A stretch of 57,215 nucleotides of DNA from an uncultured Lachnospiraceae bacterium (GCA_910577675.1 CAJTOR010000022.1:1-57215), one strand, 5' to 3'; shown: positions 26,512-35,942, counted from the first letter of the stretch. Made by a program: numbers and translations. The notes: generated by a model not told the origin, from the sequence alone.

Positions 26512-26991
26512 TTATGCCATAAATCCCCTTTTTATCCCATTTGGGTCAAGGGAGGATTCATTCAGACAGCCTTTTCCATAGGTCAATCCCGCATAAACCT
26601 GCTCAGTATTGCGCATAATCGGTCCTTCCACATCCTGCGCAGCAACTTCCTTAAATGCAGCCCTAAGCCCTGAAACCACCTTGTCCACTGCGTCGAGCAA
26701 AGACGCATCGCGGCTTACACAAGCGCGTATCAGGGATTTATTGACAAATGAATAAAGGCTTAACAACTCATACGAAATATCATACTGGTAGTCAAGCGCC
26801 CCCATAAGCTCGCTCAAAAAGCGCTGTGCATTCTTCAACTCCCGCTCATATCCCTCAATATCCCCTTTGGCAAGGGCTTCCCGCGCCACCTTCGTATCGG
26901 AAAGTATCACATCGTACATAATAACAACCAGCTCCGTGCGCGAAGCCTGCGTAACCCGGAAAGTAAATTCCTTTAAGCGTTCCCTGTCCAT
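26512..26991 (-). CDS. fliS: FliS-like flagellar export chaperone (159 aa)
   Basis: An all-helical protein with the FliS-type start (LKEFTFRVTQASRTELVVIMYDVIL) split here into ELVVIMYDVIL and a following four-helix bundle, plus the LLSLYSFVNKSLIRA helix. FliS binds the flagellin C terminus in the cytosol and prevents premature polymerisation. It sits downstream of the flagellin gene, separated by a tandem repeat array and a strong hairpin. It is slightly longer than typical. Confidence 0.8.
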   Translation of the reverse strand: MDRERLKEFTFRVTQASRTELVVIMYDVILSDTKVAREALAKGDIEGYERELKNAQRFLSELMGALDYQYDISYELLSLYSFVNKSLIRACVSRDASLLDAVDKVVSGLRAAFKEVAAQDVEGPIMRNTEQVYAGLTYGKGCLNESSLDPNGIKRGFMA

Positions 26992-27021
26992 AAAAACCTC
27001 TCTTTACCTAACTGTTATTGG

Positions 27022-27065
27022 GCATAAAAGGACTCACTCCAAAAAATGGTTGAGTCCTTTTATGC
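27022..27065. terminator. perfect 15-bp hairpin between flagellin and fliS
   Basis: GCATAAAAGGACTCA and TGAGTCCTTTTATGC flank a 14-nt loop. It lies after the repeat array as seen from flagellin. No long T-tract follows on the minus strand, so it may be an RNA-stability element or an imperfect terminator. Confidence 0.65.
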
Positions 27066-27066
27066 A

Positions 27067-27326
27067 TTATTGGAACAATCTACTCTTAGTCTACATCAAT
27101 TTTATATTACTCTATTGGAGCAACCTGCTCCAATTTCCAGCCTACTTCATTTTACCATTACTCTATTGGAGCAACCTGCTCCAATTTCGAGCCTACTTCA
27201 TTCTACCATTACTCTATTGGAGCAACCTGCTCCAATTTCCAGTCTACTTCATTTTACCATTACTCTATTGGAGCAACCTGCTCCAATTTCCAGCCTACTT
27301 CATTTTACCATTACTCTATTGGAGCA
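27067..27326. repeat. 51-bp tandem repeat array with hairpins, abutting the flagellin stop codon
   Basis: Four near-identical 51-bp units at 27111, 27162, 27213 and 27264, a partial fifth (27315-27326) that overlaps the end of the flagellin gene, and a degenerate shorter copy at 27067-27110. Each unit contains TTGGAGCA-ACC-TGCTCCAA, an 8-bp-arm hairpin. On the minus strand the unit repeats the last flagellin codons (CTGCTCCAATAG), so the array looks like successive duplications of the gene end. Confidence 0.9.
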
Positions 27327-28827
27327 GGGAGAGTATGGTTTGCGGTCTTTCGTTTGCTTGTGCGAGCATGGAGGTTCCGGCCTGTGAGAGCACATTTTTC
27401 TGGGTGTAGGTGGTCATCTCCTCCGCCATATCCGTGTCCTCGATGCGCGAGAGTGCCTCCGTGATATTCTCGGAAGAAACCTTTAAGTTGGCAATCGCAT
27501 GGTCAAGGCGGTTCTCGTAAGCACCGAGTTTCGCGCGGATGGCGGATACCATGTCAATCGCCACATCACACTGTTCAATAGCCCTGCAAGCCCCGTCCTG
27601 CGTGCCGACATTAACCATATCAACACCAAGAGTTTTCGTGCTTACCTCCGGCACGCGGACTTCCATCATCTGACCTTCGTTCGCGCCGATCTGCAAATCC
27701 ATCGGTCCTGCCGAAAGCACCGTGACAATAACCTCGACTTCCTCGCCCTCATCGTCCACACTTGCCTCCGTGCCGTCCACACTGGCATCTGTAAAACTGG
27801 AACCCGACGTTCCCGGAGCAACTTCAAACTTCATCTCGAACCCGTTCAGATCCGTTACGGTTAAGACATTGCCCGAGCCGGAAACCGTCGCCGTCCGGCT
27901 AAAGCCCTCCTCGCCGATTTCCGCCTTCGCATCCACGCCCTGGGCTTTAATACCCCTGCCATCCCCAAAGCCGAGCCAGTCGCGAAGCTCCTCACTGTCA
28001 CAGTAGATCTCGATCGACTGTTCGGAACCGTACCCCTGGCTTACTAAAATCAATTCACCGCCGTTCTCGATACTCTCCTGCGTGTAACCCGCAATCGCTT
28101 CCTCATCATCCGGGTCCGCACCCGCAGTCCCGACAAAAGCTGTAATACTCATCTTGTCGCAGGTCGCGCGTATCTCCGAATAAAGCGCGCCCACGGTCTG
28201 ACCCGCATTCACATCAATTGCACAGCCATTAATATTGATCGTGCCGGAAACCTCGATAATCTCATCCTTGCTCGAACCCAGCTGGATACCTGCAACAACC
28301 GCCTGCCTTGCATCCTGTGTTACAGTGAGCGCATAGTCCCCCTTATCCACGGTATCGGCAAGTGACATCAGCGATACAGTATCCACATTAGAGTAGGACT
28401 GGCAGTTTAAATTGCCGTCAAGAAGCGGCATTGTATTATATTCGGTCACAACAGAGATTCGGTCAATCTCCTCATTTAACTGGTTGATCTCCTGCTGGAT
28501 TGCCCCGCGGTCGGAATCCGTGTTCGTGCCGTTCGCTGCCTGCACCGAAAGCTCGCGCATGCGCTGTACCATGGACTCGACCTCCTGGAGTGCACCCTCC
28601 GCAATCTGGATAACCGAGATGCCGTCCGCCGCGTTGCGGCTCGCCTGGTCAAGCCCCTTAATCTGCGTCTTCATCTTCTGTGAAATTGCCATACCCGCCG
28701 CATCGTCCGCCGCGCGGTTAATCCGGTAACCGGAAGAAAGGCGCTCCAAGCTCTTGTCGAGCGCGCTTGTCGTCCTCCCCAGAGAATTGTTAGCCTTTAA
28801 TGCCGGAATATTATGATTGATCCTCAT
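27316..28827 (-). CDS. hag: flagellin (503 aa)
   Basis: The main filament protein. The conserved N-terminal D0/D1 region (MRINHNIPALKANNSLGRTT, LSSGYRINRAADDAAGMAIS) and the C-terminal D1/D0 (LGAYENRLDHAIANLKVSSE, VLSQAGTSMLAQANERPQTI) flank a variable central domain of about 230 residues with acidic, low-complexity stretches. It is exported by the flagellar type III apparatus with FliS. Its stop lies in a 51-bp repeat array. The start has AAAGGACAGG upstream, 37 bp after the end of the FliK-like gene. Confidence 0.97.
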   Translation of the reverse strand: MRINHNIPALKANNSLGRTTSALDKSLERLSSGYRINRAADDAAGMAISQKMKTQIKGLDQASRNAADGISVIQIAEGALQEVESMVQRMRELSVQAANGTNTDSDRGAIQQEINQLNEEIDRISVVTEYNTMPLLDGNLNCQSYSNVDTVSLMSLADTVDKGDYALTVTQDARQAVVAGIQLGSSKDEIIEVSGTININGCAIDVNAGQTVGALYSEIRATCDKMSITAFVGTAGADPDDEEAIAGYTQESIENGGELILVSQGYGSEQSIEIYCDSEELRDWLGFGDGRGIKAQGVDAKAEIGEEGFSRTATVSGSGNVLTVTDLNGFEMKFEVAPGTSGSSFTDASVDGTEASVDDEGEEVEVIVTVLSAGPMDLQIGANEGQMMEVRVPEVSTKTLGVDMVNVGTQDGACRAIEQCDVAIDMVSAIRAKLGAYENRLDHAIANLKVSSENITEALSRIEDTDMAEEMTTYTQKNVLSQAGTSMLAQANERPQTILSLLQ

Positions 28828-28864
28828 TGCTTATACCTGTCCTTTCTGCTGCCCGCAGCACTAT

Positions 28865-31800
28865 TTAAGCCACCGCTATCTTAATCACTGTTCTCGCTGC
28901 CAGGTACAAGTTATCCGTCCGTGTCATACCCGTCCCCGCACTGTCAGAAGGCGTATGTACATTCAATGCCTCCTGCACAATATCCGGTTCCGCCGACCTG
29001 GTCTTAAACCCGTAATTCCACCGGGTCACTTCAAATCCCTGCTCCGTCAGGGACTGTCTTATCTGTTCTTCCTTCTTCTGCATTAATTCGAGTGTCTGCC
29101 TGGAGGCGGTGGAAACATAGCCATTTAAGCTCTGCCCTTCCACTTTCAATGTGATTTCCACATCCTCCATAACCTTTCCGTCAGGAATCAACCCGTCCGC
29201 CTCGACAACACTTTCCGCCTTAAAACGGATGGACACACTGCCGTTAGTTCCACCCGAGTGCACAACGGTCAGGTTCATCTTTACAAAACCGCTCTCGCCC
29301 GATACCGGGATCTCATAAAACTCCTGTTTTGAAAGGTTCCTTGTCAGACTTACCGCGCCCTGCAAACTAAGCAAAAGCATACTGTCCGCACCGCTTAAAG
29401 AGAGATTGCCGAATACGCGGTCAATCACTTTATCGGCAGAATCCGCCCATTCCTCAACCATATTTTGAAGATTTTCGGAATTCAGGGCTTTATCCATGTC
29501 AATTTCCGATAACTGCGCCCTCTCCCCATATTTGGCGGCAAGCTCCTTAATGCGCCCCTGGACGCTCGCACCTCCTAAGATATGGCGCGCCGCGCGGATG
29601 GTGCGCACACTCTTTTCCTGTGAAAAGCGCGAGAGGAATGCCTGTTCCGCACTGCTCTCTGCGACCGCCCCCACAATCTCCTGCGCCCTCTGCGCTGAAA
29701 ACTGCTCCGCCTCCAGGGAATTATCCGCATTTTTCAGTGCGCGGGAAAGCTCCTCCGTGGTCATATCCATCGCCGCACCCGCACCGCCGATCCCTTCAAG
29801 TTTCCCCGGCGTTAATTCCTCCTCCGCCGTCGCCGCCATCATCTGCCCGTAGGCGAATGCCGCCCCGATCTGCTCGGAAATGCTCTTTCCCTGCACGGTT
29901 GCCGAAACACCGCCAAAAGCATCATCCACCGATGCGTCCACACCGCCCTTCCTCCTGGTACGTACAGCCGAAAGAAGGTTTGAAAGTGTAATTTCGCGCC
30001 CGGATGCCGCTAACACACCAACCGCCGCGCCATCTGACTTTGTAACCTGGTTTAGCAGGCGGTAGATACCGATGTAGGATTGTCTCTCCTCATCCGTAAG
30101 CTCCTTCTTCTGGTCTAGCATCACAAGGTAATTGCTGTATTTTTCCTGGGTTGTGGCACCCTCCTCCTCGCGGAGTTTTGTCAGCGTGGCATTCAGTTCG
30201 TCAACCGGCATATCGAGCGGGTTAATCCCCTTCTTAATCAGGCTCGCGCACGCTGCGGGATTCAAATTGCCAAGAAGCTCCTGCACTTTCGCATCATAAA
30301 GTTTCATCTCGTCAAGATTCTCCTGCGTCAGCTCGATATTGCAGTACGCCATAATCCGCACCGCCCTGCCATTCTCCGGTGTCGCCTCAAGCCCCATGCC
30401 ATTAAGCACCTCATCCACATTCCGAAACGCTGTGCGGATGGAATCACCCATATCCGCGCGCGGTTTGGTCATCAGCGCCTCATATCGCTCCATCGCGCCC
30501 TCAAACTGCGCGGTAAGCTGCCCGCCCACCTCGGACATACCTGAAACACTTATAGTAGCGCGCTGTGCAAAGGTCACACCCAGCACATAGACCGGAGCTG
30601 TCCTCAACTGTGAAACCGCAGCGTCCGCCGCGCGCAAAAGCTCAATGCTTCCTGTATCCGCAGCGTCCCCGCCCACCTCGCGGTAGAGATTCCGATAGTA
30701 CTCGTTCTCAACATCGCGCAGTGCATTTACAATTTTTTCCAGACCATCCGTATCAAGGCGGATACCCTGCCCCAAAAGTTTCGCGCCAACCTGTGCGGTC
30801 AGCTTAAACCGGATCTCCTCAAGCTGTCTGCGCGCCGTGATATCCGCAATCGGGATATCCTTTCCACCACCCTCGCCAAGCATCTGCTGCACCTGCTTTA
30901 AAAACGAGAGCGAGAGTTCTTCTCCTAAGTCCCTGCCTTCCGCTTTCAGTCTTGCAGCGCAGGCATCCACCGTCTCCGGCAAAATCTGTGCAAATTCCTC
31001 AGAGAATCGCTCCCCCTGCACTTCTCTGTAAAGCTGCTCCGGGTCCGTCCCAAGAGCCGCTGCTGCCGCGTTCTCCCCCGCTGCTGCAGCATCCACTGCT
31101 TCTTTTAGTATCTGCTCCGGGGATAGATCCGCAGAAAGCCCGTCAAGTTCCTGCTTGTATATAAGATTTTCAGCCGTCAGCGGCAGGTCATGCTCCATCA
31201 GCCAGCGCGCGTTAGAGAGCCCCTGTTCATCCACGGCAAGCCCCGCTTCTAAAAGCACTTTCCCCGCCGCGCCAGAAAGCTCGTCCCATACCTCCTGCGG
31301 CAGCGCCTGCGCCCTGCCGGCTCCGCTGTGTGCCGCCTTATAAAGATTGGTGATATCCGGTTTAATACCGCCGCCAATCAGGTATGCCTTCGCCCCGTCA
31401 TTCAGCCCGGATACCGCCTCAACACCCTTTGTAAGCGCATCCGCGATCTCATCAATCTTTGCCTGTGTCACCGGGATATCCGCATTGGCTAATAGATTTG
31501 TCAGATAATCCGCTAAAGGATGGTTTTTTAAAGCATGTTCCGCCATCTCCCTGACATCGTCCTTCCACTGCTTTTTCTTCTCCTGCTGCGAGGATACATC
31601 CTCCTGTCTTGTAAGGCGGTTCGTCTTAACGCGCTCGATTGCGCGCGCAAGCCTCGTCAAGTTAAAACCCTCAAGCGTATATTTCTCCTTGCAAAGCTCC
31701 TCGTAGTCCTCCCCTGTCAGACGTTCTGCGCCATCCGCCTCCTCTTCCTCCTCGGCATTCTCCCTCTCCTCATAAGCCGTAAGGATGCGCATGTTATCCA

Positions 31801-32128
31801 CCCGGATCACCGAGGTACCGCTCCCTAGGTTCCCGGCTGCCTGCGTGCTGATCTCCTTTAATGTAATCCCGTTCTTTCCCGCGCCAACCACCTTAAAGCG
31901 GCGCACCTGCCCCTTTGCAGCCCCCGGCACGGACTCCTTTGGAAAACTTAATTTTTTCCCCGAAAAATCAATGGAAACCTTGTCATCCACATCTGTGACG
32001 GTTCCCTCAATAATCTGCCCCTCGCGAAAAGCAGGCCTTTCTGTCCGCCCGTTTTTGCCTGCCACATTAATGGCAGCATCCGCCTTTGCCGCCGCATTGG
32101 CATTTTCCGGCGTGGCACCAATCCTCAT
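28865..32128 (-). CDS. large FliK-like flagellar protein, possibly DUF6240 (1087 aa)
   Basis: The first 130 residues are a beta-rich segment (GQIIEGTVTDVDDKVSIDFS) and the next 700 are helical, Ala/Glu-rich. The C-terminal about 110 residues (VKMNLTVVHSGG, DVEITLKVEGQSLNGYVSTA, then a helix) look like the FliK/hook-length-control C-terminal domain. I recall this type as a DUF6240-like protein next to flagellin in Lachnospiraceae; that label is not verified. It precedes flagellin on the same strand, and a SigD-type promoter lies upstream. It is likely to act in filament or hook assembly or secretion control (inference). Confidence 0.6.
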   Translation of the reverse strand: MRIGATPENANAAAKADAAINVAGKNGRTERPAFREGQIIEGTVTDVDDKVSIDFSGKKLSFPKESVPGAAKGQVRRFKVVGAGKNGITLKEISTQAAGNLGSGTSVIRVDNMRILTAYEERENAEEEEEADGAERLTGEDYEELCKEKYTLEGFNLTRLARAIERVKTNRLTRQEDVSSQQEKKKQWKDDVREMAEHALKNHPLADYLTNLLANADIPVTQAKIDEIADALTKGVEAVSGLNDGAKAYLIGGGIKPDITNLYKAAHSGAGRAQALPQEVWDELSGAAGKVLLEAGLAVDEQGLSNARWLMEHDLPLTAENLIYKQELDGLSADLSPEQILKEAVDAAAAGENAAAAALGTDPEQLYREVQGERFSEEFAQILPETVDACAARLKAEGRDLGEELSLSFLKQVQQMLGEGGGKDIPIADITARRQLEEIRFKLTAQVGAKLLGQGIRLDTDGLEKIVNALRDVENEYYRNLYREVGGDAADTGSIELLRAADAAVSQLRTAPVYVLGVTFAQRATISVSGMSEVGGQLTAQFEGAMERYEALMTKPRADMGDSIRTAFRNVDEVLNGMGLEATPENGRAVRIMAYCNIELTQENLDEMKLYDAKVQELLGNLNPAACASLIKKGINPLDMPVDELNATLTKLREEEGATTQEKYSNYLVMLDQKKELTDEERQSYIGIYRLLNQVTKSDGAAVGVLAASGREITLSNLLSAVRTRRKGGVDASVDDAFGGVSATVQGKSISEQIGAAFAYGQMMAATAEEELTPGKLEGIGGAGAAMDMTTEELSRALKNADNSLEAEQFSAQRAQEIVGAVAESSAEQAFLSRFSQEKSVRTIRAARHILGGASVQGRIKELAAKYGERAQLSEIDMDKALNSENLQNMVEEWADSADKVIDRVFGNLSLSGADSMLLLSLQGAVSLTRNLSKQEFYEIPVSGESGFVKMNLTVVHSGGTNGSVSIRFKAESVVEADGLIPDGKVMEDVEITLKVEGQSLNGYVSTASRQTLELMQKKEEQIRQSLTEQGFEVTRWNYGFKTRSAEPDIVQEALNVHTPSDSAGTGMTRTDNLYLAARTVIKIAVA

Positions 32129-32173
32129 GTCAATTCCTCCGTTTTCCCGTTCTGTTCTTTGTGTCTTTTGCTT

Positions 32174-32200
32174 TTATCGGCAAATTTTAAAAAAAACTTA
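32174..32200 (-). promoter_or_regulatory. SigD (sigma-28) flagellar promoter
   Basis: On the minus strand TAAG (32200-32197), a 15-bp spacer and GCCGATAA (32181-32174). The -10 is a perfect SigD match (consensus TAAA-N15-GCCGATAA). It is 46 bp upstream of the FliK-like gene and probably drives that gene and flagellin. Confidence 0.8.
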
Positions 32201-32233
32201 AGCCCTGCGCGCACACCCATTCATTATTTGATA

Positions 32234-32262
32234 TTGTAAAACAGGATACATTCTGGTAAGAT
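32234..32262 (+). promoter_or_regulatory. sigma-A promoter for the DUF885 lipoprotein
   Basis: TTGTAA (32234-32239), a 17-bp spacer and TAAGAT (32257-32262), divergent from the SigD promoter at 32174. Confidence 0.6.
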
Positions 32263-32323
32263 GATAGAGTAATTATATGGATTTTCGCATAGAATGAACC
32301 AATTCAAGAAATGAGGCAAAAGC

Positions 32324-34078
32324 ATGAACCAACCAATCAAAAGGCGGGTGCTCCCGCTAGTGCTGTCTTTCTGCATGCTCCTTACGTGTGCCTGCAAAAA
32401 AGGGGAGTCAAAACAGCAGACCACACCGGACGCTTCCTTCGGGGAATACGTAACAGAACTGTATCGCAACGAGGTCGTAGCGGATACCCTGACCCTGCAC
32501 TACAGTCTTGCACATCCGGAAAATTACGGGATAACAATGGGGGAAGTCGCATATGGAAATTATTCCCAAAAAGAGGTGACGGACAGCATGCCCGAAATCG
32601 AGGCATCCCGCGAAAAACTGCTTACTTTCGACTATGATACACTCTGCGAGGAAGACCAGGTACTATATGACTGCATCCTGTTTACAATCGATGCCAATCT
32701 TGCACTGGGTAAATATGAGTATTATTCCGAACCCTTAGGTCCAACTACCGGGTTGCAGGCACAGCTTCCAGTACTGCTTGCGGAATACCATTTCTATACA
32801 AAGGAAGATATTGAAACTTACCTTAAACTGATATCCTGCACCAAGGATTATTTCAGCCAGATTGCACAGTACGAGCGCGAAAAATCTGCCGCCGGAACCT
32901 TTATGAGCGAATCCGTTGCTGAGGATATTATCAACCAGTGCAAAAATTATATTGAAAACCCTAAAGAGAACCTTTTGATCGAGTGCTTCAACGATAAAGT
33001 TGAAAATTTCGATGGGCTTAGCCGGGATGAAATCATTTTATATGAGGAACAAAACCGCGACGCGGTATTAAACAGTGTAATCCCCGCCTATGAACTTCTG
33101 ATTGACACCCTGACCGAGCTGAAAAGTACAGCACTTTATAATGGCGGTGTCTGCTCCCTGCCGGACGGGGCAGAATACTTTGAGGAACTTGTGCGCTACC
33201 AGACAGGTTCATCCAAAACAATCAAGCAGATGCAAAAACGCCTTACCACCGCAGTGCAGAGTTCCTTAGTTTCCATGAGTGCGGCTCAGTTCTCCGACAC
33301 GGAACTTTTTGACCGTTACGGGGCACTCACCTACCCGGAAAATGATCCGGCAAAGGGGCTCGAATTTTTAAAAAATGCAATCAAAGAGGATTTCCCCGCA
33401 ATGGACGATGTGGATTATTCCGTTAAATATGTCCATAAATCATTGCAGGAATACCTAAGTCCTGCCATGTACTTAGTTCCGCCGTTTGACGACCGGGGCA
33501 ACAATAATATTTACATCAACCAGAATCCGGACTACAGCTCCGATGATCTTTTCACCACACTTGCGCACGAAGGCTACCCCGGCCATCTCTACCAGAATGT
33601 TTATTACCTTGGCACCGACCCGCAGCCTTTGCAGCAGTTATTGCGCACAAGCGGCTACACTGAGGGTTGGGGAACCTACGCGGAACTCTACAGCTATGCA
33701 CTGGCAGGTTTTGACGAAACACTTGCCAAGTTCTGCCAGGATAATATGACCACCATACTCTCGCTGTACGGTCTTACGGAAATCGGCATCCACTACACTG
33801 GGTGGGATGAAAAAAACACAACCAAATTCTGGGGAGATTACGGTATTGATGAGAAAACCGCAAAAGAAATTTACCAGACAGTCCTGGCAGAACCCTGCTC
33901 ATACCTTCCATACTGCATCGGCTACCTGGAGTTCCTGGACTTGAAAAAACTGGCGCAGGAAGAGCTTGGAGAGGATTTTACACCGCTCGCCTTCCACACC
34001 TTCCTGTTAGAATTAGGTCCTGCACCATTTGCCACAGTAAAAACCCAGATGGAGCGCTGGATCAAACGCATAAAATAA
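32324..34078 (+). CDS. DUF885-family lipoprotein, metalloprotease-like (584 aa)
   Basis: A short signal peptide ends in a lipobox (LLTCAC, cysteine near residue 24), so the protein is anchored to the outer face of the membrane. The body is helical, with the DUF885 zinc-site pattern LAHEGYPGHLYQ (about residue 412) and a downstream EGWGTYAELYSY (about 450). DUF885 proteins are thought to be metallopeptidases or related hydrolases. Own promoter (32234) and terminator (34090) mark a single-gene unit. Confidence 0.85.
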   Translation: MNQPIKRRVLPLVLSFCMLLTCACKKGESKQQTTPDASFGEYVTELYRNEVVADTLTLHYSLAHPENYGITMGEVAYGNYSQKEVTDSMPEIEASREKLLTFDYDTLCEEDQVLYDCILFTIDANLALGKYEYYSEPLGPTTGLQAQLPVLLAEYHFYTKEDIETYLKLISCTKDYFSQIAQYEREKSAAGTFMSESVAEDIINQCKNYIENPKENLLIECFNDKVENFDGLSRDEIILYEEQNRDAVLNSVIPAYELLIDTLTELKSTALYNGGVCSLPDGAEYFEELVRYQTGSSKTIKQMQKRLTTAVQSSLVSMSAAQFSDTELFDRYGALTYPENDPAKGLEFLKNAIKEDFPAMDDVDYSVKYVHKSLQEYLSPAMYLVPPFDDRGNNNIYINQNPDYSSDDLFTTLAHEGYPGHLYQNVYYLGTDPQPLQQLLRTSGYTEGWGTYAELYSYALAGFDETLAKFCQDNMTTILSLYGLTEIGIHYTGWDEKNTTKFWGDYGIDEKTAKEIYQTVLAEPCSYLPYCIGYLEFLDLKKLAQEELGEDFTPLAFHTFLLELGPAPFATVKTQMERWIKRIK

Positions 34079-34089
34079 ACAGCCACCCC

Positions 34090-34126
34090 GCCCCGGGCAT
34101 TTTGTTTACTGCAATATGCCCGGGGC
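34090..34126 (+). terminator. terminator after the DUF885 gene
   Basis: GCCCCGGGCAT and ATGCCCGGGGC (perfect 11 bp) with a 15-nt loop, followed by a weakly T-rich exit (CTCTGTTAATCT). Confidence 0.65.
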
Positions 34127-34170
34127 ACTCTGTTAATCTCTCCTGACAATAACATGACACAAAAAACTGG

Positions 34171-34199
34171 TTGAAATATGCAGTTTTTTTTGCTATACT
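34171..34199 (+). promoter_or_regulatory. extended -10 promoter for the acylation operon
   Basis: TTGAAA (34171-34176), a 17-bp spacer and TATACT (34194-34199) with TGC immediately before the -10. Start of transcription is about 55 bp before the MBOAT ATG. Confidence 0.8.
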
Positions 34200-34262
34200 C
34201 CAGAAATACCGGGTATAATAGCCAAAAGCACCTGAACAAACGAAAGGATTGCTTCCATTGCC

Positions 34263-35837
34263 ATGACATACAATTCATTACAATTTTTCCCATTTTTTGC
34301 CATATTCCTGATTCTTTACCTCCTGATGCCGCGCGTAAAGCTGCGCCAGATCGTTATTTTAATCGGGAATATTGTTTTTTACATGCTGGCTGCCGGGAAG
34401 GGCACGCTTTTTGTACTCGCTGCCACTTCGCTTGTTGTATATGCTGCGGCGCGCGCGATCGACCACATATATTCCGGCTATGAACGGGAAAAAGAGGGGC
34501 TGACCCCAAAGGAGGGTGCGGCACTTTTTGCAGGCTACAAAAAAAGGGCGAAGAAATATCTTCTCGCCGCATTTTTTCTGATCCTCGGCTTTTTGTTTTA
34601 CGCAAAAATCGGAAAGTTATTCGGGTTTAAGGAAACAGATACCGCTATGGGACTTTTTTCCGGCGGTACCATCCTTGTTCCGCTGGGACTGTCCTACTAC
34701 ACATTTTCAAGTGTCGGTTACCTCCTCGATCTTTACTGGAAAAAGGCAAAATGCGAGCGCGATTATTTCCGCCTGATTGTCTGCATGACCTATTTTCCCC
34801 ATATTGTACAAGGACCCATCGGGCGCTATGACAAGCTGTTAAAACAGTTTGCCGCGCTTCCAGGTTTTTGCTATGAACGCGTCTGCGCAGGGCTGATCCG
34901 CATGCTCTGGGGCTTTATAAAAAAGATGGTTATCGCAGACCGCCTCGCCCTTTTTACCAGGGCGGTCTTTGCCTCACCCGGGGAATTTGCCGGATTTGAA
35001 ATCTTTTTGGCTGTCAGCCTGTGTGCCGTGGAACTGTATGCGGATTTCTCCGGCTGCATGGACATTGTAATCGGGGCGGCTGAAACAATGGGCATCACCC
35101 TGGATGAAAATTTCAAGCGCCCATTCTTTTCTAAAAGCGCCGCGGAATTCTGGAGGCGCTGGCATATCACACTCGGGGCATGGTTTAAGGACTATGTATA
35201 TATGCCGGTGGCAATGAGTCCGCGCTTTATGAAAACCTGTGTTAATTTCCGCAAAAAACATGGCAACAGGGCGGGACAGATTTTCTCTTCCGCAATCCCG
35301 CTCGCCATCGTCTGGCTCCTTACAGGGCTGTGGCATGGTACGGGCGCGGACTATGTTGTCTGGGGCATTTACTGGGGAGCCGTAATCATTCTCGGAACTG
35401 TCCTTACACCCGAATTTAAGAAACTGACCACAAAACTTGCCATCAATACAGAAAGTTTTGGCTATCAATTTTTCCAGATGGCGCGCATTTATTTCTTATT
35501 TGTTATCGGGCGCATGTTCACTGTAACAGGTTCACTAGAAGGATTTGGAAAACTCGTTACCGGACTATTTAAGGAACACCGCCTCTGGACTATTTTTGAC
35601 GGCAGCCTGTACGAGCACGGTCTTGACTACAAGAATTTCTGTGTCGCGGTAATCGGCATTGCCGCCATCTGGATATCGGACATGTTGGGCGAGCACATTA
35701 ACATCCGCGAAGCACTTTCTAAGCAGCCGCTTGTGCTGCGCTGGTTCGTCTACTACAGCGGCATGGTTATCCTGCTGATTTTCGGTATGTACGGGGAAGC
35801 CTTTGATGCCAGCAATTTTGTCTATGGTGGTTTTTAA
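34263..35837 (+). CDS. MBOAT-family O-acyltransferase, DltB/AlgI-like (524 aa)
   Basis: About ten membrane helices. The AlgI/DltB signatures are EFWRRWHITLGAWFKDYVY (about 295) and the active-site histidine in TGLWHGTGADYVVWG (about residue 358). In Dlt or alginate systems the enzyme carries an acyl group across the membrane to an extracellular acceptor (polysaccharide or teichoic acid). It is the first gene of a Dlt-like operon followed by a carrier protein, a ligase and an SGNH protein. AAAGGA lies about 14 nt before the ATG, a longer spacing than usual. Confidence 0.93.
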   Translation: MTYNSLQFFPFFAIFLILYLLMPRVKLRQIVILIGNIVFYMLAAGKGTLFVLAATSLVVYAAARAIDHIYSGYEREKEGLTPKEGAALFAGYKKRAKKYLLAAFFLILGFLFYAKIGKLFGFKETDTAMGLFSGGTILVPLGLSYYTFSSVGYLLDLYWKKAKCERDYFRLIVCMTYFPHIVQGPIGRYDKLLKQFAALPGFCYERVCAGLIRMLWGFIKKMVIADRLALFTRAVFASPGEFAGFEIFLAVSLCAVELYADFSGCMDIVIGAAETMGITLDENFKRPFFSKSAAEFWRRWHITLGAWFKDYVYMPVAMSPRFMKTCVNFRKKHGNRAGQIFSSAIPLAIVWLLTGLWHGTGADYVVWGIYWGAVIILGTVLTPEFKKLTTKLAINTESFGYQFFQMARIYFLFVIGRMFTVTGSLEGFGKLVTGLFKEHRLWTIFDGSLYEHGLDYKNFCVAVIGIAAIWISDMLGEHINIREALSKQPLVLRWFVYYSGMVILLIFGMYGEAFDASNFVYGGF

Positions 35838-35847
35838 AAAGAAAACA

Positions 35848-35942
35848 GGCTTTTGTGCCGAGAACGTCACAAATAAGCCCTGATCCGGCAAGGAAACTAC
35901 ATTCGCAGATTCCCTTGCACTGCCTTAAACGCAAACGTTCTC
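35848..35942 (+). ncRNA. structured intergenic RNA, potential H-type pseudoknot before the carrier gene
   Basis: GGCTTTTGTG (35848-35857) pairs with CACAAATAAGCC (35868-35879, 2-nt bulge). The loop GAGAACGT (35860-35867) is perfectly complementary to ACGTTCTC (35935-35942), which lies 5 nt before the GGAGG of the carrier gene. A third stem, GCAAGG/CCTTGC (35888-35918), fills the connecting segment. The elements could control carrier translation. A simple long hairpin is the alternative. Confidence 0.5.

Noticed and set aside
27111..27326. CRISPR-like array
   Set aside because: The whole 51-bp unit repeats without unique spacers, and no cas genes are nearby.
27046..27387. Plus-strand frame with repeated LLEQPAPISSLLH units
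   Set aside because: It is a by-product of the 51-bp repeat (a multiple of three) read antisense to flagellin; there is no ribosome binding site or family match.
35565..35891. Small minus-strand frame over the MBOAT 3' end and leader RNA
   Set aside because: Antisense shadow; the structured leader explains this region better, and no DltX-like short protein could be identified.
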